NCBI GenBank assembly: GCA_023137005.1
Contig: JAGLQE010000360.1
Coordinates: forward strand, 1 to 5,373
DNA from: Thermoplasmata archaeon
Lineage (GTDB): Archaea > Thermoplasmatota > Thermoplasmata > SG8-5 > JAGLSY01
DNA: 5,373 nt
Direction: 5' to 3'
In this document: in pieces, positions 1 to 5,255 of the stretch
Numbering within the stretch: the stretch's first letter is position 1
Layout of the letters: each line of letters opens with the position of its first letter
Notes under the pieces: generated by a model
What the model saw: the letters and a program-made list of their open reading frames with translations, nothing else
Databases searched by the model: none
What the model was told of the DNA's origin: nothing
Program-made: the position numbers and the translations under genes

Positions 1-399
1 GTCTGCCCTGTCTTCGACCAGGAGGAGAGCTTCGACCCAAGGAAGATAATACGCATGATAGTCCTCGGGATGAGAGAAGAGGTTCTGAAGAGCGAGATGA
101 TCTGGCTCTGCTCCGGTTGCTACAGCTGCTATGAGTTATGCCCCCGTGATGTGAAGATAACCAATGTATTCTCCGCGGCCCGCAATCTGGCCGTGAAAGA
201 GGGCCACACACCGCCTGCCATGAGGACCAGTGTTGACTTCCTTAACAAGCAGGGAAGGCTTCTGGAGGTCAGTGACTTCGAGAACACCGTCAGAGAGAAG
301 AACGAAATTCCAACATTGGACCTGACAGTTCCCCGGGTGAAGGAGATACTGAAGAAGGCTGGTATTCAGGAAGCCATGGACGGAGGTGGGTCTGAATGA
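1..399 (+). CDS. hdrC: Heterodisulfide reductase subunit C, iron-sulfur protein (5' truncated)
   Basis: HdrC is the small protein with two [4Fe-4S] clusters that passes electrons from HdrA to HdrB, where CoM-S-S-CoB or a similar disulfide is reduced. The frame is open from the first base, so the window cuts the gene inside its first ferredoxin motif. The visible VCPV is the end of a CxxCxxCxxxCP motif, and the preceding cysteines lie outside. The second motif is complete: CSGCYSCYELCP at residues 38-49 of the visible 132. The linker between the clusters (FDPRKIIRM...LGMREEVL) and the stretch after the second cluster (ARNLAVKEG) are typical of HdrC. The ATG at 55 is internal, not the start. 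Usual length is about 180-195 residues, so roughly 50-60 are missing. The stop at 397-399 overlaps the ATG of a possible 19-codon ORF, and hdrB follows, as expected for an hdrCB operon. No hdrA is in view. Identification is secure; the physiological disulfide is not known. Confidence 0.93.
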   Translation, partial: VCPVFDQEESFDPRKIIRMIVLGMREEVLKSEMIWLCSGCYSCYELCPRDVKITNVFSAARNLAVKEGHTPPAMRTSVDFLNKQGRLLEVSDFENTVREKNEIPTLDLTVPRVKEILKKAGIQEAMDGGGSE

Positions 400-455
400 G
401 CGACTGCAAGGAGCGCATTCAGAAGCCCGACTTGAAGAGGAGGGGTTTAGAATGA
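396..455 (+). CDS. Possible 19-residue microprotein between hdrC and hdrB
   Basis: A short frame reads MSDCKERIQKPDLKRRGLE. Its ATG lies in an ATGA overlap with the hdrC stop (396-399), and its own TGA lies in an ATGA overlap with the hdrB ATG (452-455). A strong ribosome binding site, GGAGGTG at 382-388, sits 7 bases before its start. The peptide is highly charged, mostly basic, with one cysteine, and has no membrane segment. Seen directly: the frame, the site and the two overlaps. Inferred: that it is translated, either as a real small protein or as a coupling device that carries ribosomes from hdrC to hdrB. I do not recognise a family. The alternative is chance, helped by a second purine-rich site that serves hdrB directly. 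Confidence 0.35.
   Translation: MSDCKERIQKPDLKRRGLE
437..445 (+). promoter_or_regulatory. Ribosome binding site that fixes the hdrB start
   Basis: GAGGAGGGG lies 6 bases before the ATG at 452. It supports that ATG over the upstream in-frame GTG at 386, which falls inside the hdrC ribosome-site-like sequence and would add 22 residues not usual in HdrB. Confidence 0.65.
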
Positions 456-1333
456 GCGAAAAGAAATATGCCATATACCTGGGATGCACTGTGCCTGTCC
501 GTGCTTTCAATTATGAACTTTCCATGAGGAAGGTCTCGGCCAAGCTGGGAATCGAGCTGGTGGATATTCCCGAATTCGGTTGCTGCGGCTATCCGATAGA
601 AGGAGTACATTATGATTCCTCGATGTCTATTGCGGCCATGAACCTGGCCCTTGCCGAGAAACAGGGATTGGACATCATCGCTCTATGCAGTGCGTGCACC
701 GGCCATCTGACCAAGGTCCAGAAGCTCTTCGAGAACCCGGACAAGGTAAAGGACCAGGAGCGCATCAACAGCATCCTGAAGGATTCGGGTCTCCAATACA
801 CTGGTAAGTCAAAGGTAAGACACTTTGCAAGAGTTCTAATTGAAGACATCGGCCTGGACAGGTTGAAAGAAGCCGTAATCCAGCCACTGGAGGGTGTGAG
901 AATCGCGCCCCATTATGGCTGTCATTATGTCAAGCCATCAAGCATCTTCGATGGTTTTGACGATCCCATACACCCAGAAACCCTGGATCTGCTCATCGAA
1001 GCCACTGGGGCAACCTACCTGGATTATCAAAATAGAATGCAATGCTGCGGCGGCGGGATACTGGCCATCAATGAGGAAACACCCATCAAGATGGTCAAGG
1101 CCAAACTGGACAATGTTCAGAAGGTGGAAGCCGATGCCATGACCCTGATATGCCCCTTCTGCAATATCATGTACGACGAGATGCAGAAGGCCATCAAGGA
1201 GAAGTACGAGATCGATTATAATATCCCGGTGTTCTTCTACCCCCAACTTCTGGGTCTGGCCATGGGACTGGAGCCAAAGAAGGACCTGGGTATCAGGAAG
1301 AAACAGCTGGCTGTATTGTTAAAAACAGAATGA
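452..1333 (+). CDS. hdrB: Heterodisulfide reductase subunit B (two CCG domains)
   Basis: HdrB is the catalytic subunit of soluble heterodisulfide reductase. It holds two non-cubane [4Fe-4S] clusters that cleave the disulfide with electrons from HdrC. The 293-residue product begins MSEKKYAIYLGCT, matching the family, whose members start just before the first cluster cysteine. Both cysteine-rich CCG domains are intact: C12, C44-C45 and C79/C82 (SACTGH) in the first, and C157 (HYGCH), C198-C199 (QCCGGG) and C234/C237 (CPFCN) in the second. This is the CX31-39CCX35-36CxxC pattern, slightly shorter in the first copy. Length is normal for HdrB. It follows hdrC with only the 19-codon frame between, so the two are surely co-transcribed. 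A good ribosome site at 437-445 and an ATGA overlap support the ATG at 452. The partner could be HdrA/MvhADG, a formate dehydrogenase or another bifurcating complex; the window does not say. The gene ends 25 bp from the convergent ATPase gene. Confidence 0.95.
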   Translation: MSEKKYAIYLGCTVPVRAFNYELSMRKVSAKLGIELVDIPEFGCCGYPIEGVHYDSSMSIAAMNLALAEKQGLDIIALCSACTGHLTKVQKLFENPDKVKDQERINSILKDSGLQYTGKSKVRHFARVLIEDIGLDRLKEAVIQPLEGVRIAPHYGCHYVKPSSIFDGFDDPIHPETLDLLIEATGATYLDYQNRMQCCGGGILAINEETPIKMVKAKLDNVQKVEADAMTLICPFCNIMYDEMQKAIKEKYEIDYNIPVFFYPQLLGLAMGLEPKKDLGIRKKQLAVLLKTE

Positions 1334-1358
1334 CACTGTTATTCACGGATGAGCATTC

Positions 1359-1913
1359 CTAAGATCGAATAGATCTTTCTTTAGCCTTTATCAGTGAGAG
1401 CAATTTCCGCTTTGCCTCAGGGTCTGAATAGGATAAGATATTCAGCTCTTCCATGGTAGCCCTGTTCCTTATCTGGTATCTCTTATCGTTCACCGCATGT
1501 TCCAGAACCCACTTCACCTTGTTCTCCAATGACGATAAGATCAATGATGTGAATATGGCTGGCAGATCGCCAAGGGGGGGCCTATCAAGATTGTCATGCT
1601 CCATTGTGGTGATGAGTTTGGTACCGTGCCTGTAATTTGATTGGATATCCAGGGAGCCTCCGCACCGCTGGCATGTGGCATCCATCAAAGAGATGCCCAG
1701 ACCAACATTGCGTTTATCTGACGGTCTAGTGGTAAAAAAAGTATCCTTCACCTTTGACAGGTGCTCTGGCTTTATGCCTCGCCCATCGTCCTCTATCCTT
1801 ATCACAAAGGTATTGCCTGGGATGTTCTCCTCAATGGATACCTTGATATTGCTGGCTTCTGCATTGACAGAGTTCTGTGCCAGGTCAAAGATATGGTCAG
1901 AAAGGGTCCGCAT
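1359..1913 (-). CDS. Small GHKL-type ATP-binding protein of the hydrogenase-accessory kind
   Basis: The 184-residue protein is a stand-alone histidine-kinase-like (Bergerat fold) ATPase with no transmembrane, receiver or dimerisation-histidine domain in view. The N box is DLAQNSVNA (N14), the G1 box is DDGRG (D42, G44, G46) and the G2 box is VGLG (G71, G73). The start MRTLSDHIFDLAQNSVNAEAS, the KDTFFTTRPSDKRNVGLG segment, the QRCGGSL turn (81-88) and the DRPPLGD motif (110-116) resemble, from memory, the ATP-binding proteins encoded beside hydA/hydB in Clostridia and Thermotogae. The roughly 70-residue C-terminal part (117-184) is helical and charged, without a domain I recognise. Role is inferred: ATP or ADP sensing, or phosphorylation of a partner. 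It is the last gene of the leftward operon, 30 bp after the CBS gene, with GGAG about 7 bases before its ATG. In Archaea an anti-sigma function cannot be literal. Fold is sure, function is not. Confidence 0.85.
   Translation of the reverse strand: MRTLSDHIFDLAQNSVNAEASNIKVSIEENIPGNTFVIRIEDDGRGIKPEHLSKVKDTFFTTRPSDKRNVGLGISLMDATCQRCGGSLDIQSNYRHGTKLITTMEHDNLDRPPLGDLPAIFTSLILSSLENKVKWVLEHAVNDKRYQIRNRATMEELNILSYSDPEAKRKLLSLIKAKERSIRS
1361..1383 (+). terminator. Weak hairpin with T-rich tail after hdrB
   Basis: AAGATC (1361-1366) and GATCTT (1372-1377) form a 6-bp stem with a 5-base loop, followed on the + strand by TCTTTA. It lies within the last codons of the opposing ATPase gene. It could end the hdrCB transcript, but the stem is short and archaeal termination relies mainly on T tracts, so this is tentative. 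Confidence 0.25.
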
Positions 1914-1930
1914 ATTTGAATCTCCGCTCG

Positions 1931-1943
1931 TGCCAGTGTGGCA
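1931..1943. repeat. Small inverted repeat between the two ATPase genes
   Basis: TGCCAGTGTGGCA is a 5-bp perfect inverted repeat with a 3-base centre. It fills the space directly after the stop of the CBS-ATPase gene and before the next gene's ribosome site. It might be an RNA hairpin that sets relative expression in the operon. It could also be chance. Confidence 0.25.
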
Positions 1944-2888
1944 TCATTTATTTTCGGGAATGACCACCATTTCGATCTTCACGCCGTCGCTACTGGATAT
2001 GATTATCAACTTATCGGAGTACTGCTTGATATTGTTGAGCCCCAGCCCCGCACCGAACCCCCTCTTCCTGGCCTCGGCGGTGGCGGTAGTGTATCCGATC
2101 TCCATGGCCAGGTCGATATCCTCTATTCCCGGGCCATGATCCACCACGACCATGAATATCTGGTTGTTGACCAGATAGCCCTTTATCTCACCTTTTCCGC
2201 CCCCGTGGATAACAACATTGACCTCGGCCTCATACAGGGATATACTGGCTCTACGGGTCTCGGCAACCGGGACCTCATGCTCCTGCAAGAATTTCTTGAA
2301 AAGCGTGGAACCCTTTCCTGCCATGTCGATATCACGGGTGTTTATGTCATATGAGAAGGACATATCATCCATGCTTTTGTCTGAGTCCGACAGATGGATG
2401 ACTGGTGTGAGCAGATCATCCCTTCTCTTATTGTGCATGTAAATATTGCCAAGCTGGGTGTAAAGGTGGAGCATCAGGTCCCCCCTCGTAACGATCCCGA
2501 CCACTTTCTTCTCTTTATTCACCACAGGATATCTGTGATAGCCATGTGTCATCAGATATGACATGACCGCGGAGACCGCCATATCATCCATGAGATGGCT
2601 CACATTGGTGACCATATGCTTGTGGATAGGGTCATTTATCTTCTGGTTCTCAAGAGCAACTATGATATTCTCCAGGCTTACCAGACCAGTCAGCTTATCA
2701 CCATCATCAACAATTGGGATTCCAGATATCTTATTGTCCCGCATAAGTGCCTTTGCATCTGCCATTGTGGCTTCCCCGGTCAATGTTATCGGAGGTTTTG
2801 ACATGAAGTCCGATATTCGACCATTGATAAGCAGTGAGTCATATTGTTTGTATTTGAGTAGCTTTTTCTCGAAACTATTCATTTTCAT
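1944..2888 (-). CDS. CBS-domain pair fused to anti-sigma-factor-like GHKL ATPase
   Basis: Residues below are counted from the ATG at 2897. Two CBS motifs come first: about 28-85 (FMSKPPITL...ISGIPIVDDGDKLTGLVSLENI) and about 90-147 (MVTNVSHLMDD...YHRYPVVNKEKKVVGIVTRGDL). CBS pairs usually bind adenine nucleotides. A linker of about 50 residues follows. The RsbW/RsbT-like ATPase domain spans about 195-317, with an N box around EAEVNVVIHGGG (N227), a G1 box DHGPGIEDI (D253, G255, G257) and a G2 box GFGAGLGLNNIK (280-291). The GYTTAT and GFGAGLGL stretches resemble, from memory, the CBS/ATPase proteins of bacterial Hyd/Hym hydrogenase loci. A nucleotide sensor coupled to a protein kinase or ATPase switch is the likely job; the target is unknown. 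Three close starts are possible (2897, 2888, 2882). I chose 2888 because its ATG shares a base with the upstream stop (TGATG). The 2882 ATG has AGTGAT 4 bases before it and is equally good. Confidence 0.85.
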   Translation of the reverse strand: MKMNSFEKKLLKYKQYDSLLINGRISDFMSKPPITLTGEATMADAKALMRDNKISGIPIVDDGDKLTGLVSLENIIVALENQKINDPIHKHMVTNVSHLMDDMAVSAVMSYLMTHGYHRYPVVNKEKKVVGIVTRGDLMLHLYTQLGNIYMHNKRRDDLLTPVIHLSDSDKSMDDMSFSYDINTRDIDMAGKGSTLFKKFLQEHEVPVAETRRASISLYEAEVNVVIHGGGKGEIKGYLVNNQIFMVVVDHGPGIEDIDLAMEIGYTTATAEARKRGFGAGLGLNNIKQYSDKLIIISSSDGVKIEMVVIPENK

Positions 2889-3265
2889 CACTTGCATTCA
2901 TCGTTTATGCTCTGAAGTCCTTTACTGTACAAGATACCGCAGACCGTGTAGGTCTTGAGATCGGTGCTGAGGATAGCTATGTCGTTTTCCTTTGCCTTAT
3001 CTATCACCTGCTGGCCAGGGACCTTGCCCCTGGTGAATAGGACCGCAGGAATGTCTACCAAGGCCGAGGTGCGTATGACCTGTGGGTTCATGAGACCGGT
3101 TATCAATATCATCCTTTTTGGAACATTTGGTGGCAGGTCGCTCATGTATGTCAAGACATCGCTCATCAGGTCCGAAGCTCCCCCGCAATTTATATCGATA
3201 TCAGAACCATCTGGCCGACTATGTATCGTGGCATCCAATAATTCAGCAATTTCATCAATTTTCAT
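2888..3265 (-). CDS. DRTGG-domain protein (first paralogue)
   Basis: The 125-residue protein is a single DRTGG-type domain, a fold also found in phosphotransacetylase and in CBS-containing pyrophosphatases, where it is thought to have a ligand-sensing or regulatory role. Family-like features are the N-terminal MKIDEIAELLDATI, ASDLMSDVL at 30-38, ITGLMNPQVIRTS at 55-67, and TRGKVPGQQVIDKAKENDIAILST at about 78-101. There is no kinase or Walker motif, so the common label serine kinase would be wrong. An insertion-like DLPPNVPKR (43-51) separates the first half from the second. It is the first gene of the leftward operon and shares a base with the next gene at its stop. The start at 3265 is backed by GTGATC three bases upstream (3269-3274 on +). 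It is paralogous to the protein at 3445-3780 on the opposite operon, and the two may pair. No enzyme activity can be assigned. Confidence 0.82.
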   Translation of the reverse strand: MKIDEIAELLDATIHSRPDGSDIDINCGGASDLMSDVLTYMSDLPPNVPKRMILITGLMNPQVIRTSALVDIPAVLFTRGKVPGQQVIDKAKENDIAILSTDLKTYTVCGILYSKGLQSINDECK

Positions 3266-3325
3266 TTAGATCACATTAATTTCTTTTCTATATGTTCAAT
3301 GAATTATGGTATAGGTTCCATCTGA

Positions 3326-3335
3326 TTATTATACC
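3326..3335 (-). promoter_or_regulatory. Candidate TATA box for the leftward DRTGG/CBS/ATPase operon
   Basis: On the - strand this reads GGTATAATAA, the best TATA-like element in the 179-bp divergent region. Transcription would begin near 3303, leaving about 38 bases before the ATG at 3265. A second weaker element, CATATAG near 3286-3292, would give a nearly leaderless transcript, but the GTGATC ribosome site favours the first. The rest of 3266-3444 is AT-rich and shows no gene. Confidence 0.45.
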
Positions 3336-3358
3336 TTTCTATCATTGTTTTTTTGTCG

Positions 3359-3380
3359 GATAGTTAATTGATAGTTAATT
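3359..3380. repeat. Perfect tandem 11-bp repeat, candidate operator
   Basis: GATAGTTAATT occurs twice head to tail (3359-3369 and 3370-3380). The repeat length is close to one helical turn, so a protein bound to both copies would contact the same face of the DNA. The pair lies about 40 bp from each candidate TATA box of the two divergent operons, a fitting place for a shared regulator. A further inverted AATTG (3366-3370)/CAATT (3385-3389) overlaps it. The site is seen directly; its regulator is unknown. Confidence 0.5.
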
Positions 3381-3403
3381 ATTTCAATTGTTTATCACTA
3401 TGG

Positions 3404-3410
3404 TTTTAAC
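3404..3410 (+). promoter_or_regulatory. Weak candidate TATA box for the rightward DRTGG/PHP operon
   Basis: TTTTAAC lies about 38 bp before the ATG at 3445. Transcription from about 3433 would leave a short leader that still contains the ribosome site GAGTGAT (3435-3441). AATAAAAT at 3421-3428 is an alternative but sits too close for a usual spacing. Confidence 0.3.
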
Positions 3411-3444
3411 AAAATGATCGCAATAAAATGATGAGAGTGATTTC

Positions 3445-3780
3445 ATGAGATTGTCAGATATCGTTTCCAAGCTAGGCCTGGAGAATGTCAATAGGAAGTT
3501 AGATGAAGACATGGATATACATCACGGATATTGCTGCGATCTGCTGAGCAATGTGCTGTCCGCCACTCCACCAAATTCAATATGGATGACCATTCAGAGC
3601 CATCAGAACATCATCGGCGTGGCAACCATGGCTGATATCTCGGTCATCATCGTGTGCGAGGGCTTTGATGTCCCTGGCGATGTCATTGACAAGGCTGATG
3701 AAGAGAACATCATGATCTTCAAAAGCCAGGAAAATGCCTTCCAGCTTTCTGGCAAGCTATATGAGCTAGGAGTTCGATGA
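3445..3780 (+). CDS. DRTGG-type domain protein (second paralogue)
   Basis: The 111-residue protein aligns along its whole length with the one encoded at 2888-3265. Its start MRLSDIVSKLGLENV matches MKIDEIAELLDA, CDLLSNVL (31-38) matches SDLMSDVL at the same residue numbers, VPGDVIDKADEENI matches VPGQQVIDKAKENDI, and GKLYELGV matches GILYSKGL. It differs in the centre: SIWMTIQSHQNIIGVATMAD (45-64) replaces the TGLMNPQVIRTS motif, so the ligand or partner may differ. From memory, the SIW.TIQ.H.NI.AVA pattern is typical of the DRTGG protein next to the PHP gene in bacterial hydrogenase loci. It begins the rightward operon, with GAGTGAT just before the ATG, and its stop overlaps the PHP start (ATGA at 3777-3780). 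No catalytic motif is visible. Annotation as a serine kinase would not be supported. Confidence 0.8.
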   Translation: MRLSDIVSKLGLENVNRKLDEDMDIHHGYCCDLLSNVLSATPPNSIWMTIQSHQNIIGVATMADISVIIVCEGFDVPGDVIDKADEENIMIFKSQENAFQLSGKLYELGVR

Positions 3781-4634
3781 TGTCCAAAACCTCTGATGGA
3801 CTGGCCCCCTTCACGGCAGACCTGCATATCCATTCCGCCCTATCGGGATGTGCAAATGACAATATGATACCCGGGAAGATCGTGGAAAGGATAGATGAAT
3901 TGGGAATTAGGGTATTCTCCATCACCGACCATAATGCGGGCTTCAATTGCAGATCCTTCTCTAATGCGGCAAAAACGAGAGATATATTGTTCATACCAGG
4001 CATAGAACTGCAAACCTCGGAGGAGATACACCTGCTGGGCTATTTTCCAGATATTGAGAGGTTGGAGGCCTTTTGCGAGGATATCGTGAGGCCGAGTTTG
4101 ATGAAAGGAATAAAGAACAAGCCACAGATATTCGGCAATCAGATAAAATTCAACAGTCAGGGCAAGGCCATTGGCGAGGATGACAGCATGCTGTCCATGC
4201 CATTGAGCCAGACCATAGATGAACTGGTATCTCATATACATGATTTCAATGGAATTGCAGTCGCATCTCATCTTGACAGGGATTTCAGCATCATCTCACA
4301 TTTGGGTTTCATGCCTGAGGGATTGGAGCTGGATGCAGTTGAGGTAAAGGAAGCAAATAAGATAGACGATATTCGGTCAAAGCACCTGACGGGTATGGAT
4401 CTAAATGTGATAAGCTCCTCGGATTGCCATGATATCGATCTTTTGAAAGAAGCGAAAATGACTCTCTGGCTGAAGGATCTGGATGTGAAAGATTGCTTGG
4501 ATTGCATAAAAGGAGATGGGCCTGGAAAAATAAGGATAAAGACGAAGGCCAGTGATAAAAAGAAACCGCGAGATCCTGTCCATGCAGAAAACAAGGATAC
4601 TTCCAGAAAAGATTGGAAGAGCTTGTACGGATAG
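3777..4634 (+). CDS. PHP-domain metal-dependent phosphoesterase
   Basis: PHP proteins are TIM-barrel-like hydrolases with a two- or three-metal centre that cleave phosphoesters. All four ligand motifs are present: DLHIHSALS (D15, H17, H19), ITDHN (D51, H52), ASHLDR (H165) and SSDCHD (D216, H218). PGIELQTSEEIHLLGYF at 74-90 adds the conserved Glu77 and His85. A middle insert at about 105-145, including KNKPQIFGNQI, resembles the PHP proteins beside Hyd/Hym hydrogenases more than DNA polymerase or histidinol phosphatase PHPs. The last 35 residues are rich in Lys and Arg with low complexity and may bind nucleic acid or a partner. The substrate is unknown; a nucleotide or phosphoprotein made by the neighbouring ATPases is a guess. 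Two ATGs are possible, 3777 and 3780. AGGAG at 3768-3772 is better spaced for 3780. The gene overlaps the DRTGG stop, so translation is probably coupled. Confidence 0.86.
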   Translation: MMSKTSDGLAPFTADLHIHSALSGCANDNMIPGKIVERIDELGIRVFSITDHNAGFNCRSFSNAAKTRDILFIPGIELQTSEEIHLLGYFPDIERLEAFCEDIVRPSLMKGIKNKPQIFGNQIKFNSQGKAIGEDDSMLSMPLSQTIDELVSHIHDFNGIAVASHLDRDFSIISHLGFMPEGLELDAVEVKEANKIDDIRSKHLTGMDLNVISSSDCHDIDLLKEAKMTLWLKDLDVKDCLDCIKGDGPGKIRIKTKASDKKKPRDPVHAENKDTSRKDWKSLYG

Positions 4635-4663
4635 GCCGGGGCTCTCTTTTGATTCCAGTAGAA

Positions 4664-4690
4664 AAATGTAATACATTTGTTTTATAAAAC
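4664..4690. promoter_or_regulatory. Two abutting palindromes: terminator of the PHP operon or TATA/operator
   Basis: AAATGT-AAT-ACATTT (4664-4678) is a 6-bp inverted repeat. It is followed at once by GTTTTATAAAAC (4679-4690), a perfect 12-bp palindrome. The first could be a hairpin with the T-rich run as tail, ending the PHP transcript 30 bp after its stop. The second also reads as a strong TATA box (TTTATAAA) that would start transcription about 65 bases before the helical protein. Either reading, or both, is possible. The remainder of 4635-4766 shows no gene. Confidence 0.4.
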
Positions 4691-4725
4691 TAACATATGA
4701 TTATTATTCTCGATACTCACGCCAT

Positions 4726-4737
4726 AAAGTATTTAAC
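4726..4737 (+). promoter_or_regulatory. Candidate TATA box for the helical-protein gene
   Basis: AAAGTATTTAAC places a TATA-like core at 4730-4737 after a purine-rich BRE-like ATAAAG. Transcription would begin near 4757, about 20 bases before the ATG at 4776, leaving room for the ribosome site GGTGG (4766-4770). Confidence 0.45.
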
Positions 4738-4775
4738 GGTGTTCAAACATTTATTACTTAATTCTGGTGGGTAGA

Positions 4776-5210
4776 ATGTCAGTGGAAGAAGAAAAACATG
4801 TTTGGAACATGATAGATTATGTCGAAGGACAGGTAGAGCATGGCATGCGCATAGGTGCTGATCTTCAGGAAGTAGCGAATATGCTGGCCGGGGCCAAGAT
4901 GATGATGGAGGGCGGCCTGACACAGGAGGCGGCCAATATGGTGGAGGTGGCCCAGGAACTTGCCAGTTACACTTTACGACACCATAAACTTCTGATAACC
5001 ACCATCCGCAGAGGCAAGAAGATGATGGACGAGATAGTGAACAATGGTGGCGTGGTGGATGATCATATCATTCTAATGCAGAAAGCGGAGGAAGCACTGG
5101 AAAGGGCGGATCTGAAAGCTGGGGTGGATCATGCCATGAAGTGCATCAATTGCCTGGAAGAGTACAGGTTGACCATGAAGGGGCCGGAAGGTCCGAAGTT
5201 GAATAAATGA
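4776..5210 (+). CDS. Uncharacterised all-helical 144-residue protein
   Basis: I do not recognise this family. The protein is predicted by eye to be almost entirely alpha-helical and soluble. It has no signal peptide or membrane segment, and many Met, Ala, Glu and Lys residues. Two stretches look like related helical hairpins: about 36-65 (MLAGAKMMMEGG then LTQEAANMVEVAQEL) and about 101-130 (LMQKAEEALERA then DLKAGVDHAMKCINCL). Both have the small-residue spacing of TPR-like repeats, which suggests a protein-interaction scaffold. A basic helix (residues 72-86, LLITTIRRGKKMMDE) lies between them. C120 and C123 form a lone CINC pair with no second pair visible. The ATG at 4776 is chosen over the GTG at 4767 because GGTGG sits 5 bases before it. 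The gene has its own promoter signals and is separated from the PHP gene by 141 bp, so functional linkage to the upstream cluster is not shown. Confidence 0.78.
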   Translation: MSVEEEKHVWNMIDYVEGQVEHGMRIGADLQEVANMLAGAKMMMEGGLTQEAANMVEVAQELASYTLRHHKLLITTIRRGKKMMDEIVNNGGVVDDHIILMQKAEEALERADLKAGVDHAMKCINCLEEYRLTMKGPEGPKLNK

Positions 5211-5255
5211 AAGCTAGCTCTGGACTTCGCTATAAAGAGATCATGAATGTAGAAC

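Noticed and set aside
55..399. HdrC starting at the ATG at 55
   Set aside because: The frame is open to base 1 and encodes the end of the first cluster motif (VCPV), so this ATG is internal and the gene is truncated by the window edge.
386..451. N-terminal extension of HdrB from the GTG at 386
   Set aside because: It adds 22 residues not usual in HdrB, lies inside the upstream ribosome-site sequence, and the ATG at 452 has its own strong ribosome site.
1574..1580. Run of seven G (C on the coding strand) in the ATPase gene as a frameshift or phase-variation site
   Set aside because: The frame is intact on both sides and the run encodes part of the conserved DRPPLGD motif.
1675..2354. Long + strand open frames opposite the CBS-ATPase and ATPase genes
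   Set aside because: They are antisense to genes with clear conserved domains, have no recognisable motifs and overlap each other.
3346..3356. T7 run in the divergent region as a terminator
   Set aside because: No gene on the + strand ends before it, since both flanking operons are transcribed away from this region.
2888..3780. Labelling the DRTGG proteins as serine kinases
   Set aside because: Neither has a Walker or other kinase motif. The label comes from the DRTGG domain's link with other multidomain proteins.
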